Below, piece after piece: positions 10,115 through 18,836 of a DNA stretch of 64,000 nucleotides. Position 1 is the first letter of the stretch. Every line of letters starts with the position of its first letter. A model generated the notes under the pieces. The model had not been told where the DNA came from. It did not search any database and saw only the letters and a list, made by a program, of their open reading frames with translations. The DNA is from Xenorhabdus hominickii (GTDB lineage Bacteria > Pseudomonadota > Gammaproteobacteria > Enterobacterales > Enterobacteriaceae), in NCBI RefSeq assembly GCF_002632725.1, contig NZ_NJAI01000003.1:276933-340932 (forward strand), written 5' to 3'. Made by a program: the position numbers and the translations under genes.

Positions 10115-10179
10115 CGCAATATTTCTATCAACACTAACAGTCACAAACTGAAGCAGTCTGAATTCAATTCCCGTCGGTC

Positions 10180-10232
10180 TCAAATTGTGTGCAGTAATGA
10201 GCGAAAGTTGCTCACTACTGCACACAATTTGA
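10180..10232. repeat. Long hairpin, 23-bp stem with 7-nt loop
   Basis: The arms TCAAATTGTGTGCAGTA-ATGAGC (10180-10202) and GCTCACTACTGCACACA-ATTTGA (10210-10232; dashes only break the string) pair at 22 of 23 positions around a GAAAGTT loop. No T-run follows on the plus strand, so it is not a typical terminator, although it may still end mak transcripts. Confidence 0.8.
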
Positions 10233-10614
10233 AAGATAAGCACTCATGATAGGTGGCTTCTATTTTTGCCTGCATTATTTCTGCTACAGATAAAGCAACA
10301 TGATTTTATTAAAAATTAACTTAATTTAAATTTATTATTTAATCAAGTAATTATATTTTCATGTTACCCGTAATAAGAAGAATAATAAAACAATCCATTC
10401 ATGTTGTTTATAAGCTTAGCTTTATTTGCAAATAAAAATATATTTATTTTTTAATGAAATAAATATCACATTTGACTTTAAATTTATTAATTATTTAGGT
10501 GGTAAAAAATACGAACTATTAAATAAAGTCGGATATAAAACGAATAAGGAAAATAATTTTTTTGTCATATGCATGGTATGGCAGTCATGGAAAAAACAAA
10601 AAAATCCGCGATTT

Positions 10615-10630
10615 TGTGATGAAAATCACA
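10615..10630. promoter_or_regulatory. CRP-site-like palindrome upstream of the second porin
   Basis: TGTGATGAAAATCACA is an exact TGTGA-N6-TCACA core. It is about 420 bp before the porin start, and a weaker related site (TGTGGTTTTCTTCACG, 10667-10682) follows, so the promoter is probably far upstream with a long leader. Confidence 0.55.
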
Positions 10631-11051
10631 TGCAATTGTAATAATTTGTCTAAATATTTATGTTAATGTGGTTTTCTTCACGAAATGCACTGTTTTTTTA
10701 GGTTATTATTAATATGTGTAATAAACTAATTTTAGCATATTGAAGAGATTAAATTTAATTCCTTGAACATTTTTTACTGTGCAAAAATAAGACCAGATTC
10801 TGTTTCATCTAATTTGGCTGATTCACTTTATATTGATGTTAATAAAACTCTCTATGGGAAGAAGTAATAAAGATAATTTTAAATAGCATTCAAAATTTGT
10901 CATTTTTTTGAGCGATTACCTTTTAGCAGAAAGATCGAGACGGGCATTTATTACCCTCTATCTAATAGATTTCAAGTTGCAGCTTAGTCTGCGATAAGGC
11001 GATGTTCTGTCTGAAAGAAAATTAAATTTAATATTTGATGGGTGTCTTATT

Positions 11052-12224
11052 ATGAAAAACATGAAGCCGTTGGCTGTTTTAATTGGGTTATTGGTGATGT
11101 CGGGCAGCGCCAATGCCGTTACGGTATACAACGATAAAGGCAGCAAGGTCGATTTGAACGGTCAGTTTCGTATGAAAGCGACAGTGACCAGCCAGGATCG
11201 CGATATTCTTATTAAAGATGATGGTAGCCGTATCGGTTTCAGTGGCAGCCATAAATTTACTGACGAAATCTCAGTATTTGGCAAAATGGAATGGGGTTCT
11301 GACACCCAAAAAACCAACAGTGAAAATAACAATACGAGCTTCGAAATGTATAATCGCGTTGGTTATATCGGTGCTTCTCATCGTGACTTTGGTGAGGTAC
11401 GGGTTGGCCGTACTTATATTCCCATCGACTGGGTGAAAAAATCCAGCTATGGCTATGGTAATACAGGCGTATTTTACTTTAGCGATGTATTGAGTAGCAC
11501 GACGGGTTATAGTAAAGGTGGCGTTGGTAAGAATAACTTTATGACGCGTTTGCCTCAAACCATTTTTTTTCAGACTCAAAGTTATGAAGGTTTCAAACTG
11601 GCTGCAACTTACAGCGGTAAATCCGGCTCTGATAAAGAGCGTGTTCATGGTGATATTCGCCACGCTTACTCGCTGGTAGGTTTCTATAAATCGAACGTTG
11701 GTCTGGAAGTGAATGCGGGTTACTCTCAGGCTACGGGCGAGAGAAAAAAAGAAGACAATGGCAAAGACGCTGGATTAGCTTCCCCACAAGATAGCTTACT
11801 GGCCTTTGGCATGGAATATTATTTCCCAGGCCGTGAATTCTCTATTGGTCTGGATTATGGATTGGCACGCTCCAAAAACTCCAGCTTAGTGTACAACGAA
11901 AGCAATGGTAAAGGCTTGAAAGAAAAGTCAGTCAAAGGTGACTGGAAAGCAAACTTGTATGGTCTGGGCGGTAAGTGGCACTGGGATAAAATCGGTAGTG
12001 GCATGTACGCAGGATATTACCTGCGTGATGGGGATGCCAATACATTCAACTATAAAAAACAGACTTACACGGTCGGTTTAGACAAACGTTTTAATGTTTC
12101 TAAGTACAATAATAGCCTGCTACTGTTTGTGGAAACAGCATATGATGATGCTCGTAGCGACAATCCGGCTTACAAAGACAAGAAACAAGTCATTCTGGGA
12201 ACAGGGGCACGTTTGTTTTTTTAG
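11052..12224 (+). CDS. General porin of the OmpC/OmpF family (second copy)
   Basis: Outer-membrane porin precursor of 390 residues. The signal peptide (MKNMKPLAVLIGLLVMSGSANA) is followed by VTVYNDKGSKVDLNGQFR, and the protein ends in GTGARLFF with terminal Phe. Internal porin features include VGYIGASHRDFGEVRVGRTY (the loop-3 side of the barrel). It differs markedly from the 6872-8020 porin and may pass different solutes. It lies just upstream of cpdB and is separated from it by a terminator-like hairpin, so co-regulation rather than co-transcription is likely. A nearby in-frame ATG at 11061 is an alternative start. Confidence 0.88.
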   Translation: MKNMKPLAVLIGLLVMSGSANAVTVYNDKGSKVDLNGQFRMKATVTSQDRDILIKDDGSRIGFSGSHKFTDEISVFGKMEWGSDTQKTNSENNNTSFEMYNRVGYIGASHRDFGEVRVGRTYIPIDWVKKSSYGYGNTGVFYFSDVLSSTTGYSKGGVGKNNFMTRLPQTIFFQTQSYEGFKLAATYSGKSGSDKERVHGDIRHAYSLVGFYKSNVGLEVNAGYSQATGERKKEDNGKDAGLASPQDSLLAFGMEYYFPGREFSIGLDYGLARSKNSSLVYNESNGKGLKEKSVKGDWKANLYGLGGKWHWDKIGSGMYAGYYLRDGDANTFNYKKQTYTVGLDKRFNVSKYNNSLLLFVETAYDDARSDNPAYKDKKQVILGTGARLFF

Positions 12225-12236
12225 ATAATATTGCAT

Positions 12237-12259
12237 AGAGGGCCTGATTCAGGCTCTCT
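12237..12259 (+). terminator. Hairpin terminator after the second porin
   Basis: AGAGGGCCTGA and TCAGGCTCTCT pair with one mismatch; the following sequence is only moderately T-rich. Confidence 0.6.
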
Positions 12260-12307
12260 TGTCATCCTTCTACTCTTATCTTCTTTCTATTATGGGGGCA
12301 TAGCACA

Positions 12308-14260
12308 GTGAAAAATATATTGAAAGTCTCAACATTGGCAATGTTGGTTGCATTCAATGTCAATGCGGCTACCGTCGATTTACGGGTGATGGAAACCTCG
12401 GATATTCACAGCAACCTGATTGATTTCGATTATTTTAAAGATAAAACCACTGAGCAATTTGGCTTGGTTCGTACAGCAAATTTAATCAGGGCAACCAAGG
12501 CTGAAGCAACCAATGTGATTTTGGTTGATAACGGTGACTTGATCCAAGGCAGCCCTCTTGCGGATTACATGGCGGCAAAAGGGCTGCAACAAGGAGATGT
12601 TCATCCGGCTCACAAGTTGATGAACACAATGGGCTATACCGTGGGTAACTTTGGTAACCATGAATTCAATTTTGGGTTGGACTACCTGAAACAGGCCATT
12701 GCTGGTGCCAAGTTCCCCTATATCAACGCCAATGTTATGGATGCTAAAACCGGCAAAAACTACTTCACACCTTACATTATCGTTGATACCTCTGTTAAAG
12801 ATCGAGAAGGCAAAGAGCATACCATTAAGATCGGTTATATCGGTTTTGTTCCGCCACAAATCAGCATATGGGACAAAGCAAATCTGGATGGCAAAGTTGT
12901 CGTCAATGACATTACCGAAACCGCGAAAAAATTTGTTCCTCAAATGAAAAAAGAGGGTGCTGACCTGATTATCGCCATTCCGCACTCTGGTTTCTCGCAA
13001 GAGCCTTACAAAGCGATGGCAGAAAACTCCGTTTACTATCTGAGTGAAGTGCCGGGCATTAACGCTATCTTGTTTGGTCATTCTCATGGTGTTTTCCCAA
13101 CCAAGGAATATGCAGGGATCAAAGGCGTTGATGTTGCCAATGGAACAGTCAATGGCATTCCTGCTGTGATGCCGGGACAGTGGGGTGACCATTTGGGTGT
13201 GGTTGATATGGTGATCAATAACGGCAATGGTGAGTGGAAAGTTGAATCTGCTAAAGCAGAAGCCCGTCCTATCTATGATAAAATCCAGAAAAAAGCACTG
13301 GTCGAGCGCGATAATCAACTGGCCTCCATCATTGACAAAGAACATCAGGGAACCCGCGATTTCGTTGGTAAGTTCATCGGCAAAGCTTCTGCCAACATGT
13401 ACAGCTATCTGGCTTTGATTCAGAGTGATCCGACCGTCCAGATCGTCAATGACGCACAGGTGGATTACACCAAACGCTTCATTCAGGGTGATCCAAATCT
13501 GGAAGACATTCCAGTCTTGGCGGCGGCAGCGCCGTTTAAAACGGGCGGCCGTAAAAATGCACCGGCTGACTTTGTAGAAGTGGAAAAAGGTGACCTGACT
13601 TTCCGTAATGCCGCTGACCTGTATCTCTACCCAAATACGCTGGTAGTAGTGAAAGCAACAGGCTCTGACGTTGTTGAATGGCTGGAGTGCTCCGCGGGCA
13701 TGTTTAATCAGATCAACCCGACTTCGACCAAACCGCAAGAGTTGCTGAACTGGGATGGCTTCCGAACCTATAACTTCGATACCATCACCGGAGTTAACTA
13801 TAAGATAGATCTCACCCAGCCAGCGAAATACGACACAGATTGTCAGCTCGTCAACAAAGGCGCTAACCGCATCAAAGACGTGACCTATCAGGGCAAGCCG
13901 ATTGATCCGAAAGCCACTTTCCTGATTGCCACCAATAACTACCGTGGTTACGGTGGTAAATTCGCGGGAACGGGTGAAGATCACATTGCATTTGCTTCAC
14001 CGGATGAAAATCGTACCATTTTGGCTTCTTATATCTCCAGAATCACCAAAGAGAAAGGTGTGGTATCAACACAGGCTGAAAATAACTGGTCATTCCTGCC
14101 AATCAAAACAGAGACAAAACTGGATGTACGCTTTGAAACTTCTCCAACCGAGAAAGCAGCGAAATTCATCCAAGAACACGCTCAATACCCAGTGAAATAC
14201 CTGAAAAATGATGATATCGGCTTTGCTCTCTATCAAATTGATCTGACAGAGAAAAAGTAA
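12308..14260 (+). CDS. cpdB: Periplasmic 2',3'-cyclic-nucleotide 2'-phosphodiesterase / 3'-nucleotidase
   Basis: Opens 2',3'-cyclic nucleotides, the products of RNase I, and dephosphorylates the 3'-nucleotides. 650 residues from a GTG start at 12308, with a G-run (12294-12298) as probable ribosome-binding site. Signal peptide [20 protein letters not shown]; metallophosphatase domain with [34 protein letters not shown] and GNHEFNFG; C-terminal nucleotidase domain with [19 protein letters not shown] and [15 protein letters not shown]. Length matches E. coli CpdB (647). It is followed at 78 bp by an RNase I gene and then a 5'-nucleotidase, which makes functional sense. Confidence 0.95.
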   Translation: MKNILKVSTLAMLVAFNVNAATVDLRVMETSDIHSNLIDFDYFKDKTTEQFGLVRTANLIRATKAEATNVILVDNGDLIQGSPLADYMAAKGLQQGDVHPAHKLMNTMGYTVGNFGNHEFNFGLDYLKQAIAGAKFPYINANVMDAKTGKNYFTPYIIVDTSVKDREGKEHTIKIGYIGFVPPQISIWDKANLDGKVVVNDITETAKKFVPQMKKEGADLIIAIPHSGFSQEPYKAMAENSVYYLSEVPGINAILFGHSHGVFPTKEYAGIKGVDVANGTVNGIPAVMPGQWGDHLGVVDMVINNGNGEWKVESAKAEARPIYDKIQKKALVERDNQLASIIDKEHQGTRDFVGKFIGKASANMYSYLALIQSDPTVQIVNDAQVDYTKRFIQGDPNLEDIPVLAAAAPFKTGGRKNAPADFVEVEKGDLTFRNAADLYLYPNTLVVVKATGSDVVEWLECSAGMFNQINPTSTKPQELLNWDGFRTYNFDTITGVNYKIDLTQPAKYDTDCQLVNKGANRIKDVTYQGKPIDPKATFLIATNNYRGYGGKFAGTGEDHIAFASPDENRTILASYISRITKEKGVVSTQAENNWSFLPIKTETKLDVRFETSPTEKAAKFIQEHAQYPVKYLKNDDIGFALYQIDLTEKK

Positions 14261-14338
14261 ATCTTAGCTGTATTGATGCCTGCTCCTTAAAGCCTTTTGG
14301 GGCAGGCGGATTATTGATCTGATGATGGACTTATTGCT

Positions 14339-15154
14339 ATGCGTTTTCTAACACGGTTACCTTTCCTAAAAACAGTATCTCTCGTTTTTGCGTTAATGGC
14401 GGCAGGATGTGCCACTGCGCCCGACACTACTCCCGACACTACTCCCGACACTACGTCACTATTGAAAGCCCAATCTAATCTGGCTGGCGGTGCTTCCTGC
14501 ATTGTGCCTGAACAGCCAACGGCCAATTACGATTATGATGCCAAAACTGATCACTATGGCCAAAACGACAGGGCTTCGACTGATTATTTTAAATTGGCAA
14601 TCAACTACTCCCCTGCATTTTGTGATTATAAAAAGAAGAAAATCAAAAAATTGCAGCACGAAAATCAGGAAGAAAAAGCCCAGCGTGAATATGAAAAAAT
14701 TGCGCTGCAATGTTTCTCTGACAATAAATTTGGCTGGATACTACATGGCCTGTGGGCGGAGAGCTGCGATGGTAAATCGATGGAAGAGTGCCGCGATTGG
14801 TCAGATATCCGAAAACATCCTCGCTTGTGCAAAGGCGACTTGCCAGCACTGGATTACCAAATTATCAAACCGTACCTGTGTACCTCTCCCGGCATAGATT
14901 TACTGCAAGGTGAATGGGAGAAACATGGCGTCTGTGCCTTTGAAACTCCCACTCAATTCTTTAGCAAACAGCAAAAACTATTCGACGAACTGGTCTTGCC
15001 GGAAGGGCGTTCATCCAATAAGAAGCTGATTAAATTCCTGCAGGCACATAATCCAGTATTGAAAGGCAAACATATCCAAATTAGCCACGACGAATTCTAT
15101 ATCTGTTATAGCAAGAATTTTGAAGTGATTGATTGCCCACGGCCTGAACATTAA
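14339..15154 (+). CDS. rna: RNase I, T2-family periplasmic ribonuclease (predicted lipoprotein)
   Basis: Broad-specificity endoribonuclease giving 2',3'-cyclic nucleotides. The two T2 active-site segments are present: GWILHGLWAESCDG and GEWEKHGVCAFE. The 271-residue product has a lipobox, LMAAGC, after the signal helix, so it is probably membrane-anchored, unlike soluble E. coli RNase I. Directly behind the lipid-bearing cysteine lies a 12-bp repeat, three copies encoding PDTT (14420-14455), a likely flexible linker. It sits between cpdB and a 5'-nucleotidase gene, 11 bp before the latter, so these are probably one operon. Confidence 0.92.
   Translation: MRFLTRLPFLKTVSLVFALMAAGCATAPDTTPDTTPDTTSLLKAQSNLAGGASCIVPEQPTANYDYDAKTDHYGQNDRASTDYFKLAINYSPAFCDYKKKKIKKLQHENQEEKAQREYEKIALQCFSDNKFGWILHGLWAESCDGKSMEECRDWSDIRKHPRLCKGDLPALDYQIIKPYLCTSPGIDLLQGEWEKHGVCAFETPTQFFSKQQKLFDELVLPEGRSSNKKLIKFLQAHNPVLKGKHIQISHDEFYICYSKNFEVIDCPRPEH
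14420..14455 (+). repeat. Three 12-bp tandem repeats inside rna
   Basis: CCCGACACTACT occurs twice, followed by CCCGACACTACG; in frame this is PDTT three times in the linker after the lipobox. Confidence 0.95.
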
Positions 15155-15165
15155 GAGATAGCAAC

Positions 15166-16803
15166 ATGAATTATAAATATAAATTACTTCCGATTGCGAT
15201 TGGCGCAGCTTTGTTAGCGGGATGTACAACTAAACCCGTTCATGACCGGGCAAATGTGGTGGATGTCCGGGTTTTGGGGTTGAATGATTTTCATGGGGCA
15301 TTGAAAGCGCCGGGCTCTAATCAACCGGGTGGCATTGAACATATGTCTACCTTGATTAAGGAACTGAAAAAAGAGAATCCGAATAATATTGTGGTAGCCG
15401 CAGGCGATATGATCGGCGCCAGCCCGCTGCTTTCCTCCATGTTCCATGATGAACCAAGTATCGAAGCTTTGTCCCTTGCCGGATTGGAAGCGACTTCTGT
15501 CGGTAACCATGAATTCGACAAAGGTAAGGAAGAACTACTGCGTAAGCAAAATGGCGGTTGTCATCCGGTGACAGGCTGTCAGGGGCCAACACCGTTTAAG
15601 GGAGCAGATTTCCAATACCTGTCTGCCAATGTCACCGTGAATGAAACGGGCAAAACCCTTTTCCCTGAATACGTAATTAAAGAATTTGAGGGAATTCCGG
15701 TTGCTTTCATCGGGCTGACGCTGGAAGGAACGCCTGCCATTGTGACTCCACAAGGTACAGCAGGATTAAGTTTTGCCAATGAAGTCAAAACCATTAACGC
15801 CTTAGTGCCGGAATTGCAGAAAAAAGGCGTGAAAGCGATTGGGGTATTGATCCACGAAGGAGCAGCTCAGAAACGCGATGGAGAACGCATTGATGTCAAC
15901 GCCTGTAATGATGTGACAGGCAAGGTATTGGAAGTCGTCAATCATCTGGATAAAGAAGTGGATTTTGTCATCAGCGGTCACACCCATCAGGCCTACAACT
16001 GCGTGATTAATGGTAAGTCCGTCACTTCCGCTCAATCCAATGGCGCACTGATCACCAAGTTGGATCTGAAATTGGATAAAGCCACAAAAGATGTGGTGAA
16101 CTTCAAAGCGGAAAATATTTGGGTCGATGACCGTAAATACGGTAAAGATCCAAAAATAACTGAATTACTGGCATCCTATGAAAAAATTGCCACACCGCTG
16201 GCAAACCGCGTTATTGGTAAATTGGAAAGCAATCTGACCAAGCAATTGACTCAGGGTGGAGAATCATCGTTGGGTAAAGTGATTGCGGATGCGCATTTAT
16301 ATTCGACAACGGCAAAAAAAGATGGCGGAGCACAAATCGCCTTTGTCAATAATGGTGGCATTCGTGCACCTATGGATGCGGGCGATGTAACTTATAACGC
16401 GATTTATACCGTTCAACCATTCTCCAATATGATGGTAACTAAGACACTGACCGGCGAACAAATTAAACGTCTGCTGGAACAGCAATGGGATCGCACACGC
16501 CCGCAAATTTTGGCGGTGTCACATAGTTTTCAATATTCATGGGACAGCCGCAGGCCTGTGGGTGATCGCGTGATGGTTAATTCGATGAAAATCAATGGTA
16601 AGCCGGTTGATTTACAAACGAAATACCGTGTGGCAGCCAATGAATATCTGGCGACAGGAGGAAGTAGTTTTTCTGTATTTAAAGAAGGAACCGATCCTGT
16701 ATATAACGTGCCGGATATTGATGCAGTCGTTAAATATTTCACGGAAAAATCCCCAATCTATTACCCAAAACAGGATCGGATTATCGATCTCGGTGCAAAA
16801 TAA
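15166..16803 (+). CDS. 5'-nucleotidase/metallophosphatase lipoprotein (UshA/NT5E superfamily)
   Basis: Predicted to hydrolyse nucleotide phosphates in the periplasm. 545 residues; the lipobox LLAGC follows a short signal helix (MNYKYKLLPIAIGAALLAGC). Metallophosphatase motifs are present: LGLNDFHGAL, AAGDMIGASP, SVGNHEFDKG, VISGHTHQAY. The C-terminal nucleotidase domain has NNGGIRAPMDAGDVTYNAIY and NEYLATGGSSF. Only the general fold matches UshA, so I give no gene symbol; UDP-sugar hydrolysis is possible. It starts 11 bp after rna, implying co-transcription, and a strong terminator follows. Confidence 0.88.
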   Translation: MNYKYKLLPIAIGAALLAGCTTKPVHDRANVVDVRVLGLNDFHGALKAPGSNQPGGIEHMSTLIKELKKENPNNIVVAAGDMIGASPLLSSMFHDEPSIEALSLAGLEATSVGNHEFDKGKEELLRKQNGGCHPVTGCQGPTPFKGADFQYLSANVTVNETGKTLFPEYVIKEFEGIPVAFIGLTLEGTPAIVTPQGTAGLSFANEVKTINALVPELQKKGVKAIGVLIHEGAAQKRDGERIDVNACNDVTGKVLEVVNHLDKEVDFVISGHTHQAYNCVINGKSVTSAQSNGALITKLDLKLDKATKDVVNFKAENIWVDDRKYGKDPKITELLASYEKIATPLANRVIGKLESNLTKQLTQGGESSLGKVIADAHLYSTTAKKDGGAQIAFVNNGGIRAPMDAGDVTYNAIYTVQPFSNMMVTKTLTGEQIKRLLEQQWDRTRPQILAVSHSFQYSWDSRRPVGDRVMVNSMKINGKPVDLQTKYRVAANEYLATGGSSFSVFKEGTDPVYNVPDIDAVVKYFTEKSPIYYPKQDRIIDLGAK

Positions 16804-16888
16804 TGTGACAGCGGTACAAGATAACGCAAATCACAGTAGATAAAACAAGCAGATCAAAGATATTGTAACGGGTGTTTGATCCTGATCA

Positions 16889-16922
16889 GAAATGCAACGT
16901 TAATTATTATGCGTTGCATTTC
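16889..16922 (+). terminator. Terminator after the nucleotide-scavenging operon
   Basis: GAAATGCAACG and CGTTGCATTTC form an 11-bp perfect stem around an AT-rich loop, followed by TTCATT. Confidence 0.8.
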
Positions 16923-17073
16923 TTCATTGGAATAAAGTTTAAGTTTAAAGCGCATTCTAATTACTCGAAGATATTACTCAATGTAGTAATCTTCATATCA
17001 GTAATGGTCATAAGGTGATAGTGATATATGTAATCGTTATTCAATAATAAAAATAGTTATGGAGACCGCTAAT

Positions 17074-18708
17074 ATGCAAAATATGCTGGTAAGGATAATA
17101 AAAAATAAGACTGTAAAAATATTATTCTGTTCTTTAAGCTTAATATTGGGAAGTGCCACTTTCTCTTATGCGGCGGTTGTCCCGCCCAATATACAATTGG
17201 CGGATAAGCAAGAAATTACCCGTAATAATTTTTCTGAGCCCGGTTCTTTAGATCCGCATAAATCTGAAGGCAGCAGTGAATTTGATATTTTATATGATTT
17301 TTTTGAGCGTCTGGTTGCTACGGATAAAGAAGAAAATATTATCCCTGCCTTGGCTGAACGCTGGGAAACTAAAGATAATAAAACGTGGATCTTCCACTTA
17401 AGAAAAGGGATTAAATGGTCTGACGGTACATCGATTACGGCCCATGATGTGGTGTTTTCTTTCCGTCGGTTGGTCACACCTGATACGACTTCGCCTTACG
17501 GCAGCTATCTGATCCAAGCTACGGTTGTGAATGCCCATGATGTCTTATCAGGTAAGAAAAAACCTGAAGAACTGGGTGTAAAAGCACTGGATGATGAAAC
17601 GGTAGAAATTGCACTGGAAAGGCCAAAAGCGGGTTTTCTGAATATGTTGGCACACCCTGTGATGTCTCCCGTCAGTGAAAAGATTATCAAAAAATATGGC
17701 AGTAAATGGACGCAGCCACAATATTTTGTCAGTAATGGGCCTTTTAAACTCTCTGAATGGATTGTGAATGAAAAGATTGTCGGTGTCAGAAACTCTTATT
17801 ATTGGGATGATAAAAATACTGTAATTAATAAAGTCACTTACTTGCCATTATCAGCTTATAAAGCTGACTTTAATCGCTATATGACTGGAGAGATTGATAT
17901 ATCCAACGGTGGGCCATCAGAATTTTTGCCAATGGTTAAGGAGAAATTTGGCGATCAATTGCATGTCAAACCTATATTGGGAGTCTACTATTATCTGTTC
18001 AATACGCAAAGGCCGCCATTTAATGATATTCGGGTCAGAAAAGCGCTGGCTTTAGCACTGAATAGGAGCATTATTACTGACAAAATATTGGGTAATGGTC
18101 AAAAACCTACTTATGATGTCGTGTTTCCGGGTACTGGTGGCATTTATTTAAAGCATCCTGATTATGCCTCATGGACACAGGAGCAGCGTGTTGAAAAGGC
18201 AAAAGAATTATTGAATGAAGCGGGTTTTAATAAAAATAATCCGCTTAAGTTTACCCTGCTGTATAACACTTCTGATAGCCATAAAAAAATTGCCATTGCT
18301 GCCAGCTCGGAGTGGAAAAAGCATCTTGGTGTAGAAGTTATTTTGCAAAATCAAGAAAGTAAAACACAGAATGATACTATGGCTCAAGGCGACTTCGAAG
18401 TGACGAGATACGCATGGAATGCGGATTATAGTAGCCCGACCAGCTTTTTAGATATCTTTACTTCAGAAAATACCAATAACTATATGAGATATCAAAATAA
18501 GAAATTTGATCAATGGGTTTTAAAAGCAGATGAAACTAACGAACCAGCCGATTATCAACAGGCAATTGATATTCTTAATAAAGAATTTCCTGCTATTCCG
18601 GTTTATTATTATGTCCGTGTTAAATTAATTAAGCCTTATATTGGTGGCGTTCATATTGATTCAGTGGGACATATTTCGACAAAAAAACTTTATATTATAA
18701 AACACTAG
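17074..18708 (+). CDS. OppA/MppA-type peptide-binding protein, array copy 1
   Basis: Periplasmic extracytoplasmic solute-binding protein family 5, expected to bind oligopeptides for an Opp-type ABC importer. The start is chosen at ATG 17074, 9 bp after GGAG (17061-17064); an in-frame ATG at 17059 precedes the ribosome-binding site. 544 residues with a signal peptide ending SYA before AVVPPNIQLADKQE. The family signature is WETKDNKTWIFHLRKGIKWS followed by DGTSITAHDVVFSFRRL. It is the most divergent of the five copies (SFRRL rather than SWRRL; NNFSEPGSLDPHKSEG rather than NNGxxPASLD). No oppBCDF genes are near. Confidence 0.9.
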   Translation: MQNMLVRIIKNKTVKILFCSLSLILGSATFSYAAVVPPNIQLADKQEITRNNFSEPGSLDPHKSEGSSEFDILYDFFERLVATDKEENIIPALAERWETKDNKTWIFHLRKGIKWSDGTSITAHDVVFSFRRLVTPDTTSPYGSYLIQATVVNAHDVLSGKKKPEELGVKALDDETVEIALERPKAGFLNMLAHPVMSPVSEKIIKKYGSKWTQPQYFVSNGPFKLSEWIVNEKIVGVRNSYYWDDKNTVINKVTYLPLSAYKADFNRYMTGEIDISNGGPSEFLPMVKEKFGDQLHVKPILGVYYYLFNTQRPPFNDIRVRKALALALNRSIITDKILGNGQKPTYDVVFPGTGGIYLKHPDYASWTQEQRVEKAKELLNEAGFNKNNPLKFTLLYNTSDSHKKIAIAASSEWKKHLGVEVILQNQESKTQNDTMAQGDFEVTRYAWNADYSSPTSFLDIFTSENTNNYMRYQNKKFDQWVLKADETNEPADYQQAIDILNKEFPAIPVYYYVRVKLIKPYIGGVHIDSVGHISTKKLYIIKH

Positions 18709-18836
18709 TTGTTTCGATAAAAAGAGTCTATTTAAATAGGATTTTTTTAGTTAATGAAGTTAATTAAATTAGTGAGTTAGATGAAAATGGTAACGTAATG
18801 TAATAACAAAAACAGCAATTTATGGAGGTTAAAGAT

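Larger units (their letters stand above)
10115..11051. other. Long AT-rich intergenic region, mak to second porin
   Basis: About 940 bp. It contains the 53-bp hairpin (10180-10232), a perfect CRP-like palindrome (10615-10630), a degenerate second one (10667-10682), and a partial ERIC-like end near 10962. The 71-codon open frame at 10426-10641 has no ribosome-binding site, is AT-biased, and overlaps the CRP-like site, so I do not call it. Confidence 0.6.

Noticed and set aside
10426..10641. 71-codon open frame upstream of the second porin
   Set aside because: AT-driven composition, no Shine-Dalgarno sequence, overlaps the CRP-like site.
12482..13984. 500-codon open frame on the minus strand opposite cpdB
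   Set aside because: It lies wholly inside cpdB in antisense, has no start signal, and its translation has no recognisable motifs; it is a codon-bias shadow.
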